Source: Ensifer oleiphilus (GTDB lineage: Bacteria; Pseudomonadota; Alphaproteobacteria; Rhizobiales; Rhizobiaceae). From it: a DNA stretch of 64,000 bases. The notes beneath the pieces were generated by a model, which was not told the DNA's origin, ran no database searches, and saw only the letters and a list, made by a program, of their open reading frames with translations. The position numbers were made by a program, and so were the translations under genes. The stretch is from the NCBI RefSeq assembly GCF_013371465.1, contig NZ_JABWDU010000008.1, positions 186,001 through 250,000 on the forward strand, given 5' to 3'. Shown here in pieces: positions 53,453 to 61,745 of this stretch. Position 1 is the stretch's first letter. Every line of letters starts with the position of its first letter.

Positions 53453-54669
53453 AGCACCTCACCGCCTTCAACCGCGCTGAACAAGGGCACATCCTGACGC
53501 CGCGCCTCGAAACGCCTTTCCATGACAGGCTGGCAGCACTCAGCGAAACCAACGACTGGTATAGCTGGGCGGGCTACAAGGCGCCGCATTCCATCTTCGA
53601 CACCGAACTTGAATATTTCGCCATCCGCTCGACATCAGCCCTCTTCGACATCTCCCCGATGGTAAAGTATCGCATTCGCGGCACGGACGCCGCGCGCTAT
53701 CTGAATCGCTTGACTGTGCGTGATGTCGTCAAGCTCGGCGTCAACAGGGTTCACTACACCGCCTGGTGCGATGACCACGGCCATGTGCTTGACGACGGCA
53801 CGCTCTTTCGGTTGGGTGAAGAAGACTTTCGCCTCTGTTGCCAGGAACGACATCTGCCCTGGCTGCTCGACAGCGCCGGCGGGTTCTCCGTCGAAATCGA
53901 CGAGGAAACTGCCGAGATTGCCGCCGTCGCGTTGCAGGGACCGACCGCCTTTGCCGTGCTCGAAGCCGCCGGCTTTGCCGGTATCGAGCCCCTGAAGCCG
54001 TTTCAGCTGGCGGAGTTCCCGCATGCCGACGGCAGTGTGATGATTTCGCGCACCGGTTTTACCGGAGACCTCGGTTACGAGCTTTTTGCCCCCGCAAATG
54101 CGGCGCTTGGCCTCTGGGATCGGCTCTGGACGGCCGGCAGCGGCTTCGGGTTGAAGGCGATCGGCTACGACGCGCTCAACCGCGCCCGCATCGAGGCGGG
54201 CTTCATCGTCGCCAATGCCGATTTCATCACGGCCGAGACTGCCCTTCGGGCGGACCGCGAACGGTTGCCCGACGAGATCGGCCTCGACTGGCTCGTCGAT
54301 CCTGAGAAGCCGTATTTCAACGGGCGCGACGCGATCCTGCGGGCACGGGCCAAGGGCACGCTCAAGCATGTGCTCGTTGGCCTTGAAATCGAGGGAAACA
54401 TTCCAGCCGAAGGCGCGATCGTCTATCACCGCGGCAAGAAGGAAGTGGGACTGGTGACCGCCGCGATCTGGTCTCCGCTCGCCAAGCGCAACATCGCGAT
54501 CGCCACGCTTTCCCGGCCCTTTGGGGCGAGCGTCACCGACAATCTCTGGGTGGAAATCTATGCCATGCGAGAGCTGCGATACCAGAAGCTGATGAAGCGC
54601 GCCCGCGTGGTGCCGCGGCCGTTCGTCAAGCTCGACCGCCGCGCGGCCACTCCACCGGGGCGTTTCTAG
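53449..54669 (+). CDS. GcvT-like aminomethyltransferase
   Basis: The 406-residue protein is a folate-dependent T-protein relative (GcvT/DmdA-like). It contains IRSTSALFDISPMVKYRIRG, then LTVRDVVKLGVNRVHYTAWC and RTGFTGDLGYELF. It probably moves a methyl or methylene group from a substrate to tetrahydrofolate. The ATG at 53449 overlaps the preceding stop. In combination with the flavoproteins and Rieske oxygenase it suggests stepwise demethylation of an N- or S-methyl compound. Substrate is not fixed. Confidence 0.85.
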   Translation: MKHLTAFNRAEQGHILTPRLETPFHDRLAALSETNDWYSWAGYKAPHSIFDTELEYFAIRSTSALFDISPMVKYRIRGTDAARYLNRLTVRDVVKLGVNRVHYTAWCDDHGHVLDDGTLFRLGEEDFRLCCQERHLPWLLDSAGGFSVEIDEETAEIAAVALQGPTAFAVLEAAGFAGIEPLKPFQLAEFPHADGSVMISRTGFTGDLGYELFAPANAALGLWDRLWTAGSGFGLKAIGYDALNRARIEAGFIVANADFITAETALRADRERLPDEIGLDWLVDPEKPYFNGRDAILRARAKGTLKHVLVGLEIEGNIPAEGAIVYHRGKKEVGLVTAAIWSPLAKRNIAIATLSRPFGASVTDNLWVEIYAMRELRYQKLMKRARVVPRPFVKLDRRAATPPGRF

Positions 54670-54678
54670 GGTGTCGCG

Positions 54679-54924
54679 ATGGACGACGAAACGAAACGAC
54701 ACTGGGCGCTGATCCGGACCCCGCCGGGGATAGAATGGTCCGGCCGCACGCGCTACGCGGCTGCGATGTTCTTCTACCAGCGCGGCGAGATGAATGCGGA
54801 AACGCTGGAGATCTACCGTATCTGTTCGCGGCTGGACGCGGAGGATCCGCTCTCCGTGCTCAGAAGCCACCATCTCGGATCCGAGTGGATCTCCAGGATG
54901 GAGGCGATACCGGACCGGCCCTAA
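54679..54924 (+). CDS. Small conserved-looking protein in the flavoprotein-GcvT operon
   Basis: The 81-residue frame starts 9 bp after the GcvT-like stop. It reads MDDETKRHWALIRTPPGIEW and ends with SEWISRMEAIPDRP, with an internal YRICSRLDAEDPLSVLRS. It has no membrane segment or metal site that I recognise. Position and codon use suggest a real gene, perhaps a subunit or chaperone of the flavoprotein complex. Confidence 0.6.
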   Translation: MDDETKRHWALIRTPPGIEWSGRTRYAAAMFFYQRGEMNAETLEIYRICSRLDAEDPLSVLRSHHLGSEWISRMEAIPDRP

Positions 54925-55241
54925 CGCGGCGGTTCGCTCAGTCCATCAAGTATCGCGCAATCGCCTCATAGGCGGGTAGCGAAATCGGATCATTGACCGT
55001 GTTGCGTCGAAAGGGGGCCCGCAAGCGTGCTCGCCAGGATCATCGCGCCGAGGATCGTAGATCCTCCAACGCGAGATCCGGGTACCGCATCGGCTTCAGA
55101 AATTGAACGACATTGCCAAACGCTCCTGTCCAATTGCGACGGCTCCCTTCACCGCCCCGATCAGGCAATGGGGTCTGCGCGATGGAGCGTCTTTTCGTGC
55201 AGAACCGCGCCCGGATCCGCCAACGGATCTGGGTCCTGATC
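54925..55241. other. Intergenic region with a minus-strand coding remnant
   Basis: The 317-bp gap contains no intact gene. On the minus strand 55039-54938 reads as a natural-looking C-terminus, NTVNDPISLPAYEAIARYL then MD. Just upstream, in another frame, STILGAMILASTLAG appears, so a frameshifted remnant of a membrane or enzyme gene is possible. GAGGATC-GTA-GATCCTC at 55050-55066 is a perfect 7-bp palindrome. Conclusions are weak. Confidence 0.3.
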
Positions 55242-56732
55242 CTAGGCCGCCGATGCGGCGCTGCCACGACCTTCGACGACCTTGCCGCCCTGGGCGTCAC
55301 GGCTCTCCTGTGCGGCGTAACGCGCCCGCTTCTGTTCGTACATGCTGAGGTCCGCGCGCTTGACCAGCGCCTCCATCGTTTCGCCGGCTTCACTGGTCGA
55401 AACGCCCAGCGATATGCTGAGCGGCGCATTGGAGTAGAACTGATTGTTTATCTTCAACAGTTCGTTGATCGTCTCAACCATCGTGGCCGCCGCTTGCCGG
55501 TCGGCGCCGGGCATCAGGATGGCAAACTCGTCGCCGCCGATGCGGGCGGCGTGGTTGGGCTGCGACACCGCCCCGTTCAGCACTTCGCCGAGCCGGCGCA
55601 GTAGCGCATCGCCGGCATCATGGCCGAGCTGGTCGTTGGCGGCTTTGAGGCCATCCAGGTCGAGAACAATGGCCGAAACCGGTCGAAGCGACTTGCGCTC
55701 CAGCCTGTTCAACTCGTCCATGTAAAAGGCACGGTTGTGCAGCTTGGTCAGCACGTCGTGCTTGCCGAGATATTCGAGATAGGCCTCGGCTTTCTTGCGC
55801 GCGGTGATATCGGTCAGCGCCACCTGCACCAACGACCAGTCGCCTTCGTGGCCGGGAAGCACTGAGAACTGCAGCAGCACGTGGCGCTCCGACCCATCGA
55901 GCGCATAGTTCACCACCTCACGGTGGTGCAGAAGGTTGCCGTTCCAAAGCTCGATCAGCTGCTCGCGGAAGTGCTTCTCCATTTCGTTGCGAAAGATATC
56001 GCCGAGATGCTGGAGCAGCGTGTTCCGGTCCGGCGCACAGAACAGGTCGAGCGTCGCCTGGTTGATGTCGATAACCCGGATTTCGCTCATGCATTGGCGC
56101 ACGAACTCCGGATGCACGTCGGTGAAGACGCGAAAATCGACGATCCCGCGTTCACGGACGTCCTCGAGCAGCAGCTTGATGCGGCTGAAGTCCTCCACCC
56201 ACAGCGACACGGGCGAATGTTCGAAGATGCCTTCGGCATACTGCCGGTTGGCGCGCTCGTTGCGCCGCGCCTCTTCCCGCGCCGTGACGTCTTCCGTCGT
56301 CAGCAGCAGCCGCCCCAGCGTGTTCTCGTATCCTGGCAGCACAGAGCCGCGCAGCTGGATATCGAGCCGGCGGCCCGATAGCGTGTAGTTGACAGCGCTG
56401 CTGCTGAACTCGGTCTTGCCGTCCCACAATTCGGCAAGCTCATTGACATGGCTTTCGAGCATTTCGTCGCGAAAGACTTTCGACAGGTTCGCCGACAGAT
56501 GATCGAGATCGCGCGCTTCGAACAGCTCCAGTGTCCGGCGGTTGACCTGCAGGACACGAATTTGGCTGGAGCACGCGGCGACACGCGTCAGATCCTCCCT
56601 AAGATAGGCGCGGATATCCGTGACACCCCCGGCCCGCCAGCGATCGAACTGCGCCTTGACCCCACTGAAATCCTCGATCCACATCGCGATCGGCGCCAGA
56701 TCAAAAATGTTGGTGTCGGAAGAACCTGTCAT
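55242..56732 (-). CDS. Diguanylate cyclase with two PAS-like domains
   Basis: The protein of about 496 residues has two related PAS-like domains in tandem (about residues 5-130 and 135-290, each with a W(I/V)EDFS motif) and a GGDEF domain at about 320-470. The active site GGDEF is intact at residues 399-403; no RxxD inhibitory site is evident. It should make c-di-GMP in response to a cytoplasmic signal. The start is ATG 56732 with GGAACAGG upstream; a more distal ATG at 56795 is possible. It lacks membrane segments. Confidence 0.88.
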   Translation of the reverse strand: MTGSSDTNIFDLAPIAMWIEDFSGVKAQFDRWRAGGVTDIRAYLREDLTRVAACSSQIRVLQVNRRTLELFEARDLDHLSANLSKVFRDEMLESHVNELAELWDGKTEFSSSAVNYTLSGRRLDIQLRGSVLPGYENTLGRLLLTTEDVTAREEARRNERANRQYAEGIFEHSPVSLWVEDFSRIKLLLEDVRERGIVDFRVFTDVHPEFVRQCMSEIRVIDINQATLDLFCAPDRNTLLQHLGDIFRNEMEKHFREQLIELWNGNLLHHREVVNYALDGSERHVLLQFSVLPGHEGDWSLVQVALTDITARKKAEAYLEYLGKHDVLTKLHNRAFYMDELNRLERKSLRPVSAIVLDLDGLKAANDQLGHDAGDALLRRLGEVLNGAVSQPNHAARIGGDEFAILMPGADRQAAATMVETINELLKINNQFYSNAPLSISLGVSTSEAGETMEALVKRADLSMYEQKRARYAAQESRDAQGGKVVEGRGSAASAA

Positions 56733-57148
56733 ACCTGTTCCATCTCGGTTGGCGGGGAGAGGGGTGCGTGCAAGGCGCGTCGCCTTTAGAGGCAACCTAG
56801 CGCTTTTTAAGTAAAGATACGTAAATCCTCAACAGCGGATCACCGTTGAGCGGAACGATCCGTGCAACATCTGAAGCGGACGATGATCCGACATCTGCGT
56901 GCTGCGCGACGAAACCTGGGCCGGGCCGCTGACATCGCTGCGTCTCCCACGATCAGGACTGCCGGTGCGCGTTCGCCTCAAGGACATACACAGCCACAGG
57001 CGCAACCCGCGCGCCGATGGCGCCGAGGTTTTGCCTGCCGTCGCCATCGACCCATTTGGCCGGCATCGGAATGGCGAAACACGCCCCTTGCGGCAATCGC
57101 GGCGGCCGCTATCTCATTGCGCTCATCGGGTTCGGAAAAGGAAGTGCT
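56733..57148. other. Intergenic region without recognised gene
   Basis: The 416-bp region separates the cyclase (minus) from an alpha/beta hydrolase (plus) and carries both promoters. Open frames of 70 to 100 codons on both strands lack domains and good ribosome-binding sites. I see nothing else in it. Confidence 0.3.
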
Positions 57149-57955
57149 ATGCTGTTTCGCGACGATGATCTGACCCACCTCGAAAGCCACGGCATCCCGC
57201 CGCTTCCGGAACCTGCCGAACAGGGCTTCGTCGAAACCCAGGGCGTCCGCATCTGGTATGCAAGCCATGGCTCGGGGCCGGCAGTGATCCTCTTGCATGG
57301 CGGCATGGGAAACAGCGGCAACTGGGGCTATCAGGTGCCGGCGATCATCGATGCCGGCTATCGCGCCGTGGTTATCGACAGCCGAGGCCATGGCCGCAGC
57401 ACACGGGATGCACGTGACTACAGCTATCAACTGATGGCAGCAGACACCCGCGCCGTCATGGATCGGCTGCAGATCCACAAGGCTGCGATCATCGGTTGGA
57501 GCGACGGTGCCGATACTGGCCTCATCCTTGCGCAGGAAACGCCTGAGCGTGTCGCGGGCCTCTTCTTCTTCGCCTGCAACGTCGACAGTTCTGGCACCAG
57601 GCCATTCGAGTTCACGCCCGTGATCGGCCGCATCTGGCAGCAGCATCAGAACGACTATGCAACGCTCTCGGCGACACCAGAAGACTTCGATGCGCTCTCG
57701 CAAGCCATCGAAATCATGCAGGAAGAGCAGCCTAACCTGTCAGCTGCCGAGCTTGCGGCAATCTCCGTGCCCGTGACCGTCGTCCTCGGTGAACACGATG
57801 AATTCATCAGGCCGGAGCACATGGCCTATCTCGCCGCCACCCTGCCCGACGCGACTCATCAGGTGCTTCCCGGTCTCAGCCACTTCGCGCCGCTGCAAGC
57901 TCCCCATCTATTCAACGACGCCGTTCTCACCTTCTTGAGACGGGTCTTGGCCTAG
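57149..57955 (+). CDS. Alpha/beta hydrolase
   Basis: The 268-residue protein has the oxyanion region LLHGGMGNSGNW and the nucleophile elbow IIGWSDGAD, with Ser near residue 118. Asp and His follow in VVLGEHDEF and GLSHFAP. It is a cytoplasmic esterase or lactonase-type hydrolase. The start at 57149 has AAGGAAG upstream; the upstream part of the frame does not look coding. The substrate is unknown. Confidence 0.85.
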   Translation: MLFRDDDLTHLESHGIPPLPEPAEQGFVETQGVRIWYASHGSGPAVILLHGGMGNSGNWGYQVPAIIDAGYRAVVIDSRGHGRSTRDARDYSYQLMAADTRAVMDRLQIHKAAIIGWSDGADTGLILAQETPERVAGLFFFACNVDSSGTRPFEFTPVIGRIWQQHQNDYATLSATPEDFDALSQAIEIMQEEQPNLSAAELAAISVPVTVVLGEHDEFIRPEHMAYLAATLPDATHQVLPGLSHFAPLQAPHLFNDAVLTFLRRVLA

Positions 57956-58096
57956 CGCCGGCTGCCAGATTGCTCCGATCGGCGAGGGAAAATTGCCCTC
58001 CCATGTCGGTTTCCGGAAAGCGAACAGCAGATCGGCGAAAACGGTGGTTTGTGTCTATCGCGAGCGATACAACCGGGGAGCGATCAGGAGGAAAGC

Positions 58097-59104
58097 ATGC
58101 AGAAGTTTGATTACCCAAGGGGCACGGTTTCCCGTCTCAGCATCGACAGCGATGTTCTGAAAAGCAATCGGCTCGGGGACCCGACCCGCCGCGACGTCGA
58201 TGTCTATGTCCCCGCAAACCACGAGGGTGCCGGCCTGCCGCTGCTCGTCGACCTCGTCGGCTTTACCGCTGGCGGACCGCTGCATACCGCGTGGAAACCC
58301 TTCTTCGAGAACGTGCCGGAACGCCTGGACAGGCTGATCGCGACCGGGCAGATGCCGCCGGTGGCCGTCGCCTTTCCCGATTGCTTCACGTCGCTCGGCG
58401 GCAACCAATATGTCAACAGTTCGGTCGTCGGCCGCTGGGAGGATTTCCTCATCGACGAGATGCTTCCGGCAGTCGAGGCCCGCTTCGGCTGCGGTGGCAC
58501 CGGGCGGCGCGGCGTTTTCGGCAAAAGTTCAGGCGGTTACGGCGCCTTCTCCCATGCCTTCCGGCGGCCGGATATCTGGGCTGCGGCCGCAAGCCATTCG
58601 GGTGACGCCGGCTTCGACCTGATGGCAGCCGATTTCCCGATGATCCTACGCGTCCTTGCGCGGCATGATCTCTCGATCGAAAGCTGGTTTCGATCCTATG
58701 AAGCGCGGGAGAAACATAAAGATGAGGACATACCGGTCCTACTCGTTCTCGCCCAGGCCGCAAGCTACGACCCAGATCCCAGCCTCGACGTGTTCAAGGG
58801 TCTGCGGCTTCCGGTCGACCTGGAAACCTGCGAGTTCATCGAGGACCGCTGGAAGAACTGGATGGCCTGCGATCCCGTCGAGCTGGCGAAGGCCCATGGA
58901 CACAACATCGGCAAGCTCAAGGCCTTCTACATGGATTGCGGCACGGTGGATCAGTACAATCTGCTCTACGGCAATCGCCGGATCCACCGGACGCTGAAGG
59001 AACTCGGTATCACCCATACCTATGAGGAGTTCGAGGACAACCACAATTCGGTCGATTACCGCATGGATGTCAGCCTGCCCTTCCTCGCCAAGGCGCTGCA
59101 ATAA
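58097..59104 (+). CDS. Esterase of the putative-esterase/enterochelin-esterase-like (Esterase D) fold
   Basis: The 335-residue protein contains the nucleophile elbow GKSSGGYGAFSHAFRRPDIW, the family hallmark, and DNHNSVDYRMDVSLPFLA near the end with the catalytic His. It belongs to the large putative-esterase group (Pfam Esterase). GGAGG lies 5-6 bases before the ATG at 58097. Substrate is unknown. A terminator-like hairpin follows. Confidence 0.85.
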   Translation: MQKFDYPRGTVSRLSIDSDVLKSNRLGDPTRRDVDVYVPANHEGAGLPLLVDLVGFTAGGPLHTAWKPFFENVPERLDRLIATGQMPPVAVAFPDCFTSLGGNQYVNSSVVGRWEDFLIDEMLPAVEARFGCGGTGRRGVFGKSSGGYGAFSHAFRRPDIWAAAASHSGDAGFDLMAADFPMILRVLARHDLSIESWFRSYEAREKHKDEDIPVLLVLAQAASYDPDPSLDVFKGLRLPVDLETCEFIEDRWKNWMACDPVELAKAHGHNIGKLKAFYMDCGTVDQYNLLYGNRRIHRTLKELGITHTYEEFEDNHNSVDYRMDVSLPFLAKALQ

Positions 59105-59121
59105 TCTCCATCAACCGCGCC

Positions 59122-59147
59122 CGGCCGGCCGAAGTTTCGACCGGCCG
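59122..59147. terminator. Hairpin between convergent esterase and PfpI genes
   Basis: 12-bp arms 59122-59133 and 59136-59147 pair with one mismatch, with a very short loop. It is 17 bases after the esterase stop. Confidence 0.55.
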
Positions 59148-59205
59148 CAGTGTGTTAGTAGCTGCGATCAGAGATGCGTGACGCGGTTGCCACAGCCTCC
59201 CGGCC

Positions 59206-59766
59206 TCAAGCGGCACGCCGGTCGTGGCGTCCCTCTTCGATCTCCTCGACGATCTTGGCAACGAAGGCGTCGAGATCGTCGGGGGAGCGGGAGGTGATGA
59301 TGCCGTGGTCGTTGACGACCTTGGCATCGACCCACTGCGCGCCGGCATTTTCGACATCCTTGCGGATCGAGGCATAGGATGTTGCCTTGCGCCCCTTCAA
59401 AGCGTCGGCCTCTACCAGCAGCCAGGGCGCGTGGCAGATAGCCGCCACCACCTTGCCCGATTGCACGAAATCGCTGACGACCCGCATGGCGTCAGCATCT
59501 TTCCGCAAGAGATCAGGATTGATCTGGCCACCGGGCAGCACAAGCGCATCGAAGTCGCGAACGAACACGTCCTTCGCCGTGAGGTCGACTTCGACTGTAT
59601 CGCCCCAATCTCCCTTGTCCCAACTCTTGATCGCGCGTTTTTCGGGCGACGCGATGGTCACTTTGGCACCGCGCTTCGACAGTTCGTCGCGCGGCACACG
59701 CAACTCCGAACGCTCATAGCCGTCGGTTGCAAGAATGAGAATTCTGGCGGTGTCGATCGATGGCAT
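59206..59766 (-). CDS. DJ-1/PfpI-family protein, type 1 glutamine amidotransferase-like
   Basis: The 186-residue protein has the nucleophile-elbow AICHAPWLLVEADALKG with Cys near residue 110 and the Glu in DGYERSELRV, the standard PfpI/YhbO layout. It may act as a deglycase, chaperone or protease-like stress protein. The start at 59766 has AAAGGA upstream. It lies near a small membrane protein gene in the same direction. Confidence 0.9.
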   Translation of the reverse strand: MPSIDTARILILATDGYERSELRVPRDELSKRGAKVTIASPEKRAIKSWDKGDWGDTVEVDLTAKDVFVRDFDALVLPGGQINPDLLRKDADAMRVVSDFVQSGKVVAAICHAPWLLVEADALKGRKATSYASIRKDVENAGAQWVDAKVVNDHGIITSRSPDDLDAFVAKIVEEIEEGRHDRRAA

Positions 59767-59914
59767 AACCAAGTCCTTTCCCGGTTTGTGAACCAACTGG
59801 AAGAACCGGCTGCAGGCGGAATGGTTCCCTCGTAACGCTTGCGCCGCCGTAAAGCGCATCATGCGCCGGTAACCAGCAACGCCGTCTTGAAGGTCCAACC
59901 TTCGATAAACGCCT

Positions 59915-60352
59915 TCATGGCGTTAGCAACCAGAACACCGATCCGGCAAGAAGGATGAATAGGGCAACAAGCTTGCCGAAGCGCTGCATGCCGTGAGATG
60001 TGTCGTCTCCCAGAATGGAGTTCCAAAACGCTCCGCCGGTGGCATCGACGTCGGCGGTTGCCGCCAACGCGGTCGGCGGGTTCGCGGATGTCGCCGCACT
60101 GTAATCATGAGGGCGCGGCTGCCGGTTCGCCTTGGCGGTTTCGTCGTCATAGATGCTGGCGCTGACAACCCTGCCATCGCCCGCATCGGCTACCTGAGCT
60201 TCGCGCGACACGCGATCTTCCGGCTCCGGTCGCCCCATGAGCACATCCAGCCACGCGCGGCGCGCCTGCGCCGCGGCCGCATGTCGGGGCCATTGCGCGG
60301 ATGCTGAAAGGATCGCCGAAGAGCGGCTGGTTTTGGGATGACGGAGTGACAT
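59915..60352 (-). CDS. Small protein with C-terminal membrane anchor, unknown
   Basis: The 145-residue protein is Ala-rich with a charged middle and ends in a hydrophobic helix, LVALFILLAGSVFWLLTP, so it is probably tail-anchored. AAAGGAGG stands 6 bases before the ATG at 60352, which strongly supports translation. No domain is recognised. A strong terminator-like hairpin at 60423 lies upstream of it. Confidence 0.6.
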   Translation of the reverse strand: MSLRHPKTSRSSAILSASAQWPRHAAAAQARRAWLDVLMGRPEPEDRVSREAQVADAGDGRVVSASIYDDETAKANRQPRPHDYSAATSANPPTALAATADVDATGGAFWNSILGDDTSHGMQRFGKLVALFILLAGSVFWLLTP

Positions 60353-60422
60353 CGCGGGCCTCCTTTAACTCGGAATGCCGCTGAAGCGCGTTTGTTCCAT
60401 CACCTTCATCGAACGCGCAAAT

Positions 60423-60461
60423 AAAAAGGGCGCTCAACCCTTGACGAGGAGCGCCCTTTTT
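60423..60461. terminator. Strong 12-bp hairpin with A and T tracts
   Basis: AAAAAGGGCGCT at 60423-60434 and AGCGCCCTTTTT at 60450-60461 are perfect reverse complements with a 15-nt loop. The T-run at the right side makes it a good rho-independent terminator in plus direction and the A-run makes it one in minus direction. It divides the small membrane protein gene from the pseudogene region. Confidence 0.75.
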
Positions 60462-60583
60462 GACCCGGACAGCTTCGAACGCGCGGCTGTAGCCGCTGCA
60501 GGAAGCCATCGATACGGGTAGTGATGCCTAAATAGTTGAGCCCGTCCGGATTTCAAGGCCTCTTTCCACGTCTCCTGTTGATT

Positions 60584-61056
60584 GTTCTGAGAACCGGCAC
60601 GGCCTTCGTCTGCGCGCGCGAATCCCTTCCGCATCTGATCGAGAGCAAAGGCAATATCGTCGTTCTCGCGTCGATTGCCGGATTGTTCGCAGGACCGGAT
60701 GCCGCCGGCTACGTCACGATGAAACACGGCTGCATCGGCCTGGCGAAGTCGCTGGCGCGCGACTACGGGCGCCGCGGCGTCCGCACCAACACGGTCTGCC
60801 CCGGCTGGGTCACGACCGCGATGGCCGACGAGCAGATGGAATTCATCGTCGATAAGTTCAAGCTGAAGAGCATCGAGGAAGCCTACGCGCTTATCACCAA
60901 GGACGTGCCGCTCGGCCGACCGGCAATGGCCGATGACGTCGCCAATGCCGTCTGCTTCCTGGCGTCCGCCGAAGCCTCGATGATCAATGGCGCTGTCCTG
61001 ACGGTGATGGCGGTGCCGGCACCGTCGATCTGCCTACACTTGCATTTGCCGAATAG
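60584..61056 (+). pseudogene. Truncated and frameshifted short-chain dehydrogenase
   Basis: The frame shows SDR-type sequence from TGTAFVCARESLPHLIE to PLGRPAMADDVANAVCFLAS, with the YxxxK motif in GYVTMKHG, so the C-terminal two-thirds of an SDR are present. The N-terminal Rossmann part with TGxxxGIG is missing; upstream is unrelated DNA. A one-base shift near 61003-61007 (ACGGTGATGG instead of the expected ACGGTGGATGG) breaks the frame; if corrected, the protein ends DGGAGTVDLPTLAFAE at the TAG 61054-61056. It precedes the fused gene and belongs to a decayed aromatic pathway. Confidence 0.8.
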
Positions 61057-61070
61057 GAGGAGGAAACGAC

Positions 61071-61676
61071 GTGAATCCGAATCCGAAAGACTGGAAAACC
61101 TACGATCAGTTTGCCTATGGCATCGACACAAACCGGCTGCCGGCGAGCGATGCCCTTGCCGGATCGACCCAGACGCTCGCCTTTGACGACGGCCGGAGGG
61201 TGGAACTGACTTTTGCCAAAGGCAGCGTCGATTGGTCTGATGGGAAGGATAGCGGCACCGACAAGGCCGAAGTTGTCGAGGTCGCCGCAAGCACCTACTT
61301 CGTCGAAATCATCTTCAAGAACCTTCCCAAGGAAGCCGAAACGACGCCGCTCAACATCATCGACCTGCTCGACCTGATGTCGACCTCCGGCTGGCTCGCC
61401 AACATCGAGCGCGGGCCCGGTCGCCACGGCATCTCTAATGCCTTCTTCCTTTATGTCCGCGTCCCGGATGGTCATCGCATCGAGATCTATTGCTCGGATT
61501 ACCAGACGGTCGATCCGGATCTGGAGCCAATCAAATGGGATCTCAAGGACCCACAGCGCCAGACGCTTTGGGGGGGGGCGCCTGCTCCGCGCTCCTGGTT
61601 CGAGGAAGGCAGCCAGTTTGCCGGCGCCGAGACGGTGGAATCGGCATTGAAGGCGCAACCTATCATCCCCCCGTAA
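61071..61676 (+). CDS. Chimeric gene: MoaF-like N-terminus fused to C-terminus of homoprotocatechuate 2,3-dioxygenase (HpaD)
   Basis: A GTG start at 61071 with GGAGGAGG upstream opens a 201-residue frame. Residues 1 to about 82 resemble MoaF-type proteins of the monoamine regulon (TYDQFAYGIDTNRLPASDAL and FAKGSVDWSDG). From about residue 95 the frame matches HpaD: NIIDLLDLM, ERGPGRHGISNAFFLYVR, PDGHRIEIYCSDY and PAPRSWFEEG. The HpaD iron Glu (IEIY, Glu138) remains but the two iron His of the missing N-terminal part do not, so dioxygenase activity is not expected. A deletion probably fused two neighbouring genes in frame. Confidence 0.7.
   Translation: MNPNPKDWKTYDQFAYGIDTNRLPASDALAGSTQTLAFDDGRRVELTFAKGSVDWSDGKDSGTDKAEVVEVAASTYFVEIIFKNLPKEAETTPLNIIDLLDLMSTSGWLANIERGPGRHGISNAFFLYVRVPDGHRIEIYCSDYQTVDPDLEPIKWDLKDPQRQTLWGGAPAPRSWFEEGSQFAGAETVESALKAQPIIPP
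61570..61578 (+). repeat. Run of nine G residues in the fused gene
   Basis: Nine consecutive G residues stand in the codons for LWGGAPA, where HpaD relatives have a shorter LWG-(A/T)PAP. The three-base difference keeps the frame. Such a tract is prone to slippage in replication or in sequencing. Confidence 0.6.
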
Positions 61677-61745
61677 TTCGGGGCATGAAAGACTCGCGGC
61701 CGGCACAAGACGACTGGCAGCTATCGGCGCAAGGGGAGGAACGGA

